Assembly: GCF_032854445.1 (NCBI RefSeq)
Contig: NC_088298.1
Location: forward strand, 13,567,504 to 13,631,503
Origin: Liolophura sinensis
Lineage: Eukaryota; Mollusca; Polyplacophora; Chitonida; Chitonidae
Direction of reading: 5' to 3'
DNA length: 64,000 nucleotides
Of this stretch, positions 28,601 through 41,400 are shown one piece after another; the first letter of the stretch is position 1, and every line of letters begins with the position of its first letter. Both the position numbers and the translations under genes were made by a program. The notes beneath the pieces are model-generated. The model saw only the letters and a list, made by a program, of their open reading frames with translations, was not told where the DNA came from and searched no databases.

Positions 28601-31600
28601 GATCTGCCTAAGATATAATACTTACGCTTGTCGTGGCTTAGTGATCCTTCCCTGGGAGAGAACACAAGTTCTACTTTACCATTCTCCGGGAAGCGAGGAT
28701 CTGAAATACAAAAAATGACAAACCGCACAGTCATAAAATAATGCTCTCCAAAAATCTACACTATAATAATGTGTAGTGGGAGAAATAAAATTTGACTGAT
28801 CAGAATTTTTGGAATTTGACGTTTTATCATCTGTATATAAATTCCAACACTGCCTGCTAAGAATTGGGATTATCTCATTATTGATAGAAGGAAATAATGA
28901 GGTACCAGTAGTGCTTCTTTGTCATTTGTTCATTTGATTGTTCAAGAATTTTTCCCTAACAGGACAACAGTCACGTTTATTGGAAGATAAACTGGCGTGC
29001 TTACGGCAAACCACTGCATTTCACCAGATACCGTAAAAAAACTTCCTGACTTAATGCCTCAGCTAAACCAGCGAGATCTGTATTCAATCATGCGCGCTTC
29101 TTGGTCAAGGGCCAGACTTTCACAGAGAGTCAAGGGCCAGACAGTCACAGTAAGCCATGGGCCAGACAGTCACAGTGAGCCAAGGGCCAGACAGTCACAG
29201 CGAGTCAAGGGCCAGACAGTCACAGCGAGTCAGCGCTTTCATTGGTCAAGGGCCTGACAGTCACAGCGAGTCAAGGGCCAGACAGTCACAGCGAGTCAAG
29301 GGCCAGACAGTCACAGCAAGTCAGCACTTTCATTGGTCAAGGGCCTGACAGTCACAGCGAGTCAAGGGCCAGACAGTCACGACAAGTCAAGGGCCAGACA
29401 GTCACAACAAGTCAGGGCTTTAACCATCTAAGTCAGCACAGCTCTGATTGGGGTTTAGACCTCTGTGGACTTGCACCTACCAATGCTGCCGTCATCTAGT
29501 TCAGACTTGCTGAATATGAGGCTGTAGTCCGAGATGGCACAGGTATGGAACTGCGCCCGCCACATGACCTCACGCTGACCTGAGCGGATCTTCTTGTGGT
29601 AGCACTTAATGAGGATGTCTCCCCGCAGGGGGATTCCCGGCTGGATGGAAATACAGATCTTCTGCATGTTGTCCGTCACATTGCTGAAATTCATAGCAGC
29701 AAACCTTATACAAGGATATATTTATGAATACAATACAATAACACACACTGAGTTCTACATGTTATAAAGTGAAAAACAGAGTTACTTCTTGAGGGTTCCA
29801 AATGGCTACATGTGTGCTAATTATGACTGTTTTGAATGAATTTTTCTTTGTTTTATTCACAACAAAGAGCGGCTGTAACTATTTATGTAAAGTAGACTTC
29901 AGATCAATGCTAAATTTTTAATTAGCTCAAATTGTGTTCCAGGTTAAATTTAACAAAAAATATAGATATATATATATTGGACAAGAAACTGATAATTAAT
30001 AGTTATAACATGTTGCTCTGTATTTTTGCAAAAATGTTCATGAGAAACAAGGAATCAGTTAACAGTGGCCTTACTGACATTGTAATCACAATGACGTTTA
30101 CTTACTAAACTCCAGATGTAAACACTGGCTGCATGGCCTGGTAGATCTTGATGAATGGACGACAGCCCCCCTTTGTGTCAAAGTTGGGAACCCCATGGAT
30201 GAGGATATGGTGAAGGTAGAGGGCGTTGCTGTTGATCTTAATTGCCCCAGAGAGTAGGCCAGCAAAGTAGTGCACATATCTGCAGATCATAAATTAAAAA
30301 GAAAATTTCTAAAAATTCATTAAATACGCTTTGGCACTCAGGACACAACCATGGATTTGAGTGAGGTGAGTGAGTACTTGGGGTTTAATGTCGTGCTCAA
30401 CAATTTTTCAGTCATATGACGATGAAGGAATCCTTAGGGTGTACGTAATGTGTCTCCTTGTTGCAAGACGGATTTCCACTACTCTTTTATCTAGAGCTGC
30501 TTCACTGAGGCACCTTACCCAAGGTAAGTAAGCCACTCCGCCCGAGTCATTATACTGATACAGGTCAACCAGTCATTGCACTATCCCCTTCACACTGAAC
30601 GCCAAGTGAGGAAGCAACAACTTCCTCTTTTAAAGTCTTAGGTGCGATTCAACCCAGGATTGATCCTAGATCTGCCGCTCCCGAAGCGGAACATGGATTT
30701 GAACTTGTGACTCAACTTGTGGAAGATGACACCAGCTAGATAATACAGACTATGACACAAGTTTTGAAAATTCAGTCAAAACATTTCATAAAATTAAACT
30801 TTTCACAGCAATGAGAACATTTACATGTAGCTGAGAATAATTTTGAACTTGTGAGAACCCTTATATCTGCTAGATACTAGCGCAAAAACATATCAGCACT
30901 TAGTAGATAAAAACTTTCTCAAGACATTTAAAAATGGCTTTTGTCTCCAAAACAACTTCACTTAAAGAAAAACTGAAAACTTTGACAGGGTATTAAAACT
31001 TTTGGACTTGTATGAATCTCTGTGTATGTAAATGCAATTCATGTTATCAAGGAAAATCACCAAGTGGTAAATTGTATACTTAAAGTGGGCACCTGTATGA
31101 GAGAACATGTGTAAATGTCAAACAACGAGGTCATTGTAACCACATGGAGACTGCGTTGTTTGTCAACCACAGCTACAAGGACAACAAACCTCCACACCAA
31201 CATGTGTGCTCAATTACACTGAACAAGGCGTGGAGGATACAACCGCCCTGTATAGGCTTGAAGGGTGAAACCCTTTAGCTACCAGCTTGGCAGGAATGTC
31301 ACGAAATGTTGATTACAGCAGTGTAATTCTAGCTTGTAGTTTACATTATGACTATGTAGATCTTAATTTCCAGCTGCAAAGTGAAACAATCAGAATTCTG
31401 TCTGCCTGAATGACCTCATCAGTGTTTACTGATACCCACTATGGGGTGTGAGTGACTAAGAGAAAGTCGGTGAAATCTCTGACTGAGCTCACCGACGCAA
31501 TTGAAGGAGAAATACTATCAGGCATTTTCCCTCCTACAAGTGATCATGTGGGAATAGAATAACAACCTGTGTGGTGTTCACAACAGCCACACCAGAAAAA

Positions 31601-32437
31601 CAAACACTTTTTTTTTCACCTAGTAATACCTTGGATTTAGGGCAGGGAAAATACACTAATGAGAGTAATCTTACAAACAAGTCCAAATCATCAGTTCATC
31701 AGTCCTTTAACATGAATGAACAAGACCTTAGGATTTCACTGGAAAATTTTAAAAACATACTTGGCCAGTCAGTTCAGTTTAGTTAACCTTTATAACTAGA
31801 GAAAATGAAGTGTGTGTAACATGTAATTCAGTTGTATATCACGGCTCTGTTTATCAAAATCCCAGCATGTATGTTTTACATCATGTCTTATTTTGTTTGG
31901 AAGCTGAAAGCACTGACATACACCTATAATGATTCATTTTATTCATTGCCTTTTACAGTATACATACATGTACACTTTTGATCCAATAAGTTGCTGATAT
32001 TTCCATTCACACTGACTGAAGAACACAATCTTAAACCATGTTTGCAGGGAAACTTTTAAAGAAACCCATGTGAAGTACGGTTAACGTTATCATATAATTG
32101 TGCATGCAAATGGAGTAGTGCATTTGAACCTCCAGCATAGGAGACATCTTACCTCCTCTGAGAGGGCTGGGTCAACGAGGCCAGCTTATCATCATAGAAA
32201 CGCTTCATCGCAAATCTGTCCAGAGCCTGGTCAGCGCTGCATAAGGTATGATTTCAGGAATTTTACACCATATGTATAGTATTTTCTTGAATTTTACACG
32301 AACATCTTATCGACTTAATTAAATTGAAATGTACATATATAATGTGCAATTTATTCATATACACTTCCATAAACTATTTTATCATTGACTTCAATTTACG
32401 AATAATTAAGGCACAACCAGAGTTGTGTATGTTCACA

Positions 32438-32488
<51 letters not shown>

Positions 32489-35400
32489 ATTCTTTCACTA
32501 CTTACATTAAATGTTTAGTAATAACAGGTACAGGTATGAACTTTATTAATATCAGACTTTTCACAAAAGGGTCACCAGAGCTGCAGTTAAAGGAGCAATT
32601 TTCATCAAGGACACACCCATCAATAAAAAAAAGACATCAAGGTGAGATAATTACCTGGCACAGATATTGCAATAGTGCATGAAGGAGGCAAGGATCACTC
32701 CCGTTCTCCCCTGGGTGCCTTTACAGTGAATAACAACCACATGGTTGATGTCAGAGTTTAGCCAGGAATCCATCGATTTACAGATACTACACACGCGTTC
32801 CAGGGGCGGAGCCAACTGTGTCGGCCAACCAAAGTCCAGGACCTGCGGGTTCATCTTGTGCAGATCATCTCGTCTTTCCGATAAATTTACAATCTGAAGA
32901 TGAAGAAATACAAGTGTTTCTTTGAAAGATTTTTACAAGATTTTCACCCTGCTTCTTGTATCAAGTTTTTACAGTCACAACTTTTTGTTTTTGAGTTTTG
33001 TTGCGTTACCCATTTTTTGTCAAGTTCAACAACAATGTTGCTTTAAGCTCTAAGGCTGAACATGACGCACCGAGGCCCTTTTTAGCACCCTTCTGCAACA
33101 AAAGCAAATTTCTTTTTTTTGAAATATCTTACACAAAAGTCCTGATGTTCTCACTATCTCCAAAGTATTATCTGCTCTCAAACAAACACAAGCCCCACCA
33201 AGTGGCGGCTTGCATGAGTTATAGCCCCTTTATTCTAAGAACTTACCAAGTAATTGTCTCCATGTTTTGTTTTCAGCATTTTGTTGACTTCCTTGAGATG
33301 AAATTTGTAGGTGGCCTCTTGCCCATCGGCTGGGAATGACATCGCTGTGAACAAATCAAACAACAATTTAACAACAAATCAGATAGTACATTTCACTGCC
33401 ACCATATTAACAGGATTTTTTGGACTTATTATCGTCGCTTTTTGAATGACTTGTACAGAAGAAGATGCTCTGTGGCAAGGGGAAATAACTCTCTGACTGG
33501 TTATCAGCAGGAAATTGTTGGCTTGAATTGAAGTTCCTCTTAAGTACATGCACAGTACCTGTCTGTAAGGATGTCCACCTCGCAGCGGCAATGAGGTACA
33601 TGGATGTCCGCTAGAAGGTCAACTTTACAACTGCTGAGAGGTACATGAATGTTTGTTCTACCTCACAACTGCTGAGAGGTACATGACTGTTTGTTCTACC
33701 TCATAACTGCTGAGAGGTACGTGAATGTTTGTTCTACCTCACAATTGCTGAGAGGTACATAACTGTTTGTTCTACCTCATAACTGCTGAGAGGTACGTGA
33801 ATGTTTGTTCTACCTCACAACTGCTGAGAGGTACATGACTGTTTGTTCTACCTCACAACTGCTGAGAGGTACTTGACTGTTTGTTCTACCTCACAATTGC
33901 TGAGAGGTACAAGAATGTTTGTTCTACCTCACAACTGCTGAGAGGTACTTGACTGTTTGTTCTACCTCACAATTGCTGAGAGGTACAAGAATGTTTGTTC
34001 TACCTCACAATTGCTGAGAGGTACAAGAATGTTTGTTCTACCTCATAACTGCTGAGAGGTACGTGAATGTTTGTTCTACCTCACAACTGCTGAGAGGTAC
34101 ATGACTGTTTGTTCTACCTCATAACTGCTGAGAGGTACGTGAATGTTTGTTCTACCTCACAACTGCTGAGAGGTACATGACTGTTTGTTCTACCTCACAA
34201 CTGCTGAGAGGTACTTGACTGTTTGTTCTACCTCACAATTGCTGAGAGGTACAAGAATGTTTGTTCTACCTCACAACTGCTGAGAGGTACATGACTGTTT
34301 GTTCTACCTCACAATTGCTGAGAGGTACATGAATGTTTGTTCTCCTTCACAACTGCTAAGAGGTACATGAATGTTTGTTCTCCTTCACAACTGCTCAGAG
34401 GTACATGAATGTTTGTTCGGACATCTACCTCACAGCTGATGAGAGGTACACAAAGGCAATGAGACACACTGATTTAAAGCTGCGGCTGAACGAGAGGGTT
34501 CTAGATTAAAGCACAAGACTGTCCTAGTCAGGCACTGACTAACTGATAGCACCTAGAGTGAAAATTTAGCTCAAAAAGCCAGAGAGGGTCTCTTTAATTT
34601 TTAAATTTAATATCATGTTTTAAAAAAGGTTATTTCCTTTAATTTAACTTAAATTAATCAAAAACAGTAAATCTTAGCCTCACCAATGATGCGTTCTGTA
34701 ATGTATGTGACACTGAGGCCATCATGGTCGTCCTCTGCCCCCCTGAAACAACCAATCAGAAAATCAGTTGAGTACATCATTCACATACATAGATACCGAT
34801 ATACAGACACTGTCAGATAGGACATTATGTAATAACCTACATGCACTTAGAACAAGCCAAGTAAATGTTAACAAGAGCAGTTAGTTGTTGTCAGCAAAGA
34901 CTTATCATCCCTGGAAGTCAGGCATATTGAAAAAAAAAAAAAAAAAACAAGAAATGTTTAACTGTAATCTGTGCAATCTTCACTTTGTTTTACAACTTCT
35001 GCAGTATTTAAAATGATTTTAACACCAATATTTTTGATGACTACTAGCTCAAACATTAAAAATTCAAATGACAGTTTAAAAGCTGTTAAGTTTATAAATA
35101 AAAACTGAAATGCACTGAATCTCACCTCATTATTTTTTGCTTTAAGTTGTTCATGATGCCTCTGTTTCCTTGTTGAGGATGCTGAAATAAAGATTACAAC
35201 GGTACATATACTGGACCCCTTCCTTGAACTGATCATGTGATAGGACATGAGTATGTGAACTTAAAGGAAAAGGCCACTAAAAATCAAAGTGGGCATCACT
35301 AAATAGACCACAGAAAACTATGCATAAATATACTTTCATTTATTTTTTGTCAATTTGGTTAAAAGAGTTAAAGGTGCTAAAATATTTAAATGCTAAGGAA

Positions 35401-38400
35401 GGCTTTATGGACCATAATATCAGAGGTTGGGAACTCTGACGTCACAGGAAGTTTGCCCAACTCTAATCACCACACTGAATGTTGGAGTAACTCTTTTTCA
35501 CCCATGAGTAAAAGATTACTGAAATAATGTTCCCAAAAATTCCTTTCCATCTGGCGAACACCAGGAAAACAAGGTGATGTTGTGTCAGAGTTCCTAGATA
35601 CCGTCAGTACGGCTCATAAAGCCGAGTGTAATATTCAAATATTTGAATTCCTTTCAACACTCTTAAAAAAAATCTAAAAAAAATACATGAAAGTATTTCT
35701 TATACATAGTTAGATGTCCGTATGGTGAACTTTACTTCATTTTAGCTTTCTTTAACTTTAAACAAACTGTGATGTCAGTGCCTACAAAGCTACACCATGC
35801 CTACAAAGAAGACAATTCAGCTCATGGGAATCCCATGAGTGTACCACACACACAACTTGTTACTTAGAGCAAAGAAACAGCACATCGCACACCACAAAGG
35901 TGGCAAATGCACGCATGTCTCAAAACTTTCGCCCGTTTTTTAAGTCTTCTACATGACTGGAGTCAGGATTGGCACCCAGATATATGGCTTACGAGACAGA
36001 CGCTCTATCTACTACACCACTGGCAGTTCTCCAAGTAAAAGCGGCAGCTAAAGGAGGGACAGACAGTCTGGGTCAGCTATCTCCCAGTTTAGGAAGTACA
36101 TGTAGCTAAGCTCATTATTACTATACCACTGATTTGCATACATACTTGAATACATCTAAGCACGTAAGTCATACATACTTACTGGCTGAACTACATGTTT
36201 ATTTATTTATTTGTTTATTTGATTGGTGGTTTACGCTGTACTCAAGAATATATCACTTATATGAGGGCAGTCAGTATTATGGTGGGTGGAAACCGGGCAG
36301 AGCCCTGGAGAAACCAACGACCATCCGCAGGTTGTTGGCAGACCTTCCTACGTACGGCCGGAGAGGAAGCCAGCATGAGCTGGACTTTAACTCACAGCGA
36401 CCGTATTGGTGAGACTGCTGGGTCATCACCCTGCGCTAGCGCGCTAACCAACTGAGCCACAGAGGCCCCCAGATGTAGGTAACCTGTATAGGCTCTCAAT
36501 GTACTTCTGGCAAAACTGAATAACCTTCACTGATTACATGTACATAACAAATTTGTCTGCATGTGGGAAGGTCTGTCAGCAAACCTGAGGACGGTCGTGA
36601 GTTTCCCCCAGGATCTACTCAGTTTCCCCGCTGTATAAGTGAAATATTCTTGAGTAAGGCATAAAACACTAATCAAGTAAATAAAATAAAATAAACAAAA
36701 AGTTTGTCATACTGTATTTCACTGAAACTCTTGATTGAACACAAGAAAATTTAGCAATACCTGGCTGTACAAATGAGTAAAAACAACCTGTATTCCCATG
36801 AAGGAAACTACAAGTAAACCTGTTCATGTAAATTATTTCAGGCCTGTGACAAAATTCTACTGTAGAGTTTACTCACAGTTCTTGACAAGGGTTGACGGAT
36901 CAGAGGCTCATTGTTCTGAAAATACACAAAAAGCACTGAATTTGAAAATCATGATTTTTATCACTTTGTGTCACATTACAGCTGTCAGGGACATGGATGG
37001 AATTAACTATACCGAATCAGAGCAAAACCTGCAGGTACCAGAAACTACACCAGATGTGCAGCAATCTGTCATGTAATGTTGAAATACACCAGTTGATCTC
37101 ATACAACAGCGGCCAGCACTATGGTGGAAGTAACCCAGGCAAAGCATTGGGGAAACTCACGACCATCGTGAGTTGACCTTCCCAAGTAAGGCCGGAGAGG
37201 AAACCCGCTGGACTTGAACTCACAGCCACCAAATTGGCGAGAGGCTCCTGTGTCATTGTACTGCTAGAGCATGCTAACTAGTGGGCCACGCAGGCCCCTT
37301 CACAAGATGGTTTGCGATACATGTGAACATACCATGAGGAAACAGAACTGAAACATATGGATGATAATACAGTATATAACCTGTGACTGAAATATGTGTA
37401 AGCACAACACTTCAACAAACACCAATAATAAAGTCATTTTGTATACATGTATACATTAAACATTTTGCATACACGTTCGTATCTATATCAATCAATGAGC
37501 GATTATGTCTGTGGACATAGTTTGTTTTACTGAAGTATAAACAGCATTAATAAACACATCAGTGATGAAATACATAATGCTGGACTCACAAAATGAAAAT
37601 CATGAACAATTGTTCACAAGTGTGACAATTTTGAGGATAATTAACTATTGAATATGCTGATGACATGACATCATGACATTTAGACTGATCATGAATAAGC
37701 ACATAGAAAATCTGGTCAATACCTTCACATTTTCAACATCACACGAGCACGCACATCCCAGGATGCCACATTTGAGTCGTACCATGATTGGAAAAACTTA
37801 AAATTTACACTTGCTATGTGAATAACAAGCAGTCTTGGTCAAGAGGGCAATAAAGCCAGTGTTTCTCTCGAAAACAAACAAAAACAAAATTCCAGGCACC
37901 AAAGCGACATTGGCAGTAACGATGGTCAAGAAAACTTTAGTGGACCCCTAGACTCTAACCATTCGTCTCCAGGCAATCTCGGACGAGTGACTCTAACCGA
38001 GGAGGAGTTACCGTGGCAAAACATGCCGGTTAACTTGATTAGGCAGCCCACAATATACCCATGAGACCTATTATATGTCAGTCTGAAGCCGTGGCAGTCC
38101 CAGAAAAACTGACGTGTAATTAACCCAATAGGCCCAAAAACAATTACTTCCTTAAAATCAACCAGGCTCTGTGTTAATATGAGAGCTCTTGGGTTACTTG
38201 TAAATTTACATTAGGTTTGCTGTCCGTTAAACCATACTCTCGGATGATAGACTTTCCCATAATCGGGTTATACTGACTATAGGAAGCTATGGCGATGGAC
38301 TTCCCTTTTAATGAAATTAGTCATAATACAGTTGTTGTGCATTCGCTAAAGCCAGTTCAGTTTAAGTACTTCTGTTGTCTATATATGTATAAGTGCTTGA

Positions 38401-41400
38401 GTATATTTTCCACATAAATTGACGAAACTCCTATATCTGATGACAACGTAACCTCTCAAACACTTTTACATAATAAATTTTACATTCTCTGAAACACTTA
38501 AAGTATTTATGCAGTTAATAAAATTAAATTTTTTTTTTTTAGAAACCACAGCCACCACTAAATGAACGTAATAGTACTCACATGAGAACTATGTCTCAGA
38601 CAAGTGATAACACACTTTAATCAATTCATTTTTAAAACAGAAACTTGAAAACAGCAAACTTAAGTCCGAAAATTCCAACATTTCCATCACATTATCACAT
38701 GATAGATACATCCAATTTTTTCACGTGTGTTTTTCAACCTTTCACTTTCCGACTCCCTTCTAAGCCTTTAGAGAGGTAATTGAAAACTATTTCAGGCTAT
38801 ATCACTTAACTGAGGAAAACAGACACTATAACTCCCCCCCTCCCCCCACCCTCCGTAGCAAGCTGAAACCAAAACAGGGCAATTATACTAAATAGGAAAA
38901 CTTCATCTAACTGGATAACTGTTTAGTCATTGCTGGCATGGTGTCAAAGGCATTGAGCAGTTCTACAGATTATTCGGATCGATACTTAATAAGGTCAATC
39001 TTTAATCAACCAGCCACCGCCATAATTCTGAAAACATGTCTGATTTACAGCTGCTATAAAACCAGCAACTTAATCACAAATTTCTGTAGTAGATATTGCG
39101 CCTAAACTGAGGACTGATGATCATGGAACACATTATTTATGCACAAATGAATTTGGTTTCTTTTCAAATCTGATTTAAAAAAAACCCCAAACATCCAAAG
39201 TATAATCAACAGACCCAAATTAAAATACTCACTTATTTCATGACAGCTTACACGAAGCATAAAAATCATGCTAGCCAATGCAAAATGTATACCTTTAACA
39301 TGGTCACAGTGTTTTTTATACATACTTTTATATATTTGATTTGAAGAGAATTATTACTTCAAAAATCATACTTAGGACACCGACCTGGATTGTATTAAAG
39401 ACGTCGCATCTCTCATGCCAATTATAACTGGGAGTGCTAACTTCCTCAAACAATAAAGTTTGTATTTCTAATTTTAAGGGTCTTTAAGCTAACCTCGCTA
39501 CACTCCACTCAAATACATGTACACGAGCCTGCAATCCAGCCAAAACAGATGAATCCAAATATGGAACAAGCACAATGTCAAGCAAAGGTCAAAGGTAATT
39601 CAGGCACATGCCACCAATGAGACTGCCAGAATCTTCCACCTGCTGAAGAAATATACAGGTGCGTATAAATTCTTGTGGATGCTGGACTCACATTTGTCTC
39701 ACATGCCTAACTCACATGCCTAACCCACAAAAAGGGACCATAGCATGCTTGGAATAAATTATTATGGCTTTAAGGCCACTTTGGCAATATGCATATTGTA
39801 ACCATATTGTAGCTGTCGGCCACAAAATTGGGCCACATCATACCAGGTAACAAAATGGGCCACATCATACCAGGTAACAAAATGTGCCACATCATACCAG
39901 GTAACAAAATGGGCCACATCATATAAGGTAACAAAATGGGCCACATCATACCAGGTAACAAAATGGGCCACATCATATCAGGTAACAAAATGGGTCACAT
40001 CATATCAGGTAACAAAATGGGCCCCATCATATAAGGTAACAAAATGGGCCACATCATATCAGGTAACAAAATGGGCCACATCATATCAGGTAACAAAATG
40101 GGCCACATCATACCAGGTAACAAAATGTGCCACATCATACCAGGTAACAAAATGTGCCACATCATATCAGGTAACAAAATGGGCCACATCATATCAGGTA
40201 ACAAATTACTATATGTTACCAGTTCAACCACAAATCATAATTACAAAGGCAGGAATAAACAACAGATCACGCAATTCAGCCCTCAGTTACTTTAAATGGG
40301 AAAGGTTCCCATTACTCAATGTTGTAAGTTCCCCTTAATTCTCCTCCCCATAATTAACACTTTAATAACACCTAATGTTGCGAGGCCCCTGCATGCATCA
40401 TTATAAGTAACATTCACAGGCCAATGAATTTGAGGTCTGGTATCACACTCCAGTGTCAAATACACTCCTGAAACAAACCCAGATGCGCTAGCAAGACACA
40501 CTTACAAAAGCAAAAGTCTTGAGAATATGAATTCAGGTGTGCAAATCACAATAGCTAGGAGTGTGATAATCAAACAACTGCTTAGAGACAAAGACAAAGG
40601 CCTGCATTCAGGCCAAAGAAACATACAATTAAATTCTATGGCGGTACTGCAGCTCAAGATGCCAGGCTCTATGGACCTGAACACACTGAAGTGAAGTGGA
40701 AAGAAATTTCTTTGTGTGGATGTGTGTGGTCTATGATCCACACAAGTTACTCACTACATAAAACAGTTAGAGCTATACAAATGGATCCACTTGCACTTTT
40801 GTATGCTGGTCACTGTTTGGAGAAAATCCACAAAACCTCCTGATTCTAGTGGGTGTCGGCTAATAAACAGGCCAACATACATGTTCACGCATGAACAAAA
40901 TAATCTTGTCTATAACTGAAAAAAGAAAGCCTTATGCACAAAAAATTGTTTGCTTAACTGCTTTTTTGCTTAATTGCATATTTCTTTACCCCAGATTGAC
41001 AAATAACTCTAATTCACCTACACCGAACACATTATCTCCATGCAAATTTCAATTTACTGTTAAATTCTAGGTACACTGTAAATGCTGTTGAAAATCTGTC
41101 CTAAATTTGTCCTTCTTACATACTTATTTACCTGTTTCAATATTAAAACTGAAACACCAAAAAGATTTACCAAATCAAGTCAGCTTGCTTTCTTGCTGAC
41201 AAGCTTTGTATCGTGCAAATTAAAACATGAGTACTGGCCGTTAAGAGTAGATAGTATTCTATATGGTCAAATCACTATGATCAGAAATCCTTTACAAATG
41301 ACTAGATTAAACGTCTGCTTCAGATACTGTCAGGTATCTTGTTTAATGCAACAACAAACCGGACCTCTGTCACACCTGAAAAACGCTACTGTGTGGTGTA

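Larger units (their letters stand above)
27190..28625. other. Intron with SINE copies
   Basis: 1436 bp holding SINE family 1 at 27321-27552 (plus) and 28471-28610 (minus) and a tail-only fragment near 27838-27868. No exon is seen. Confidence 0.75.

Noticed and set aside
33600-34450. CRISPR array
   Set aside because: Direct tandem units with no unique spacers, in a eukaryotic intron.
39762-40295. MWHILLPG / HIISGNKM repeat peptides
   Set aside because: By-product of a 27-bp tandem array.
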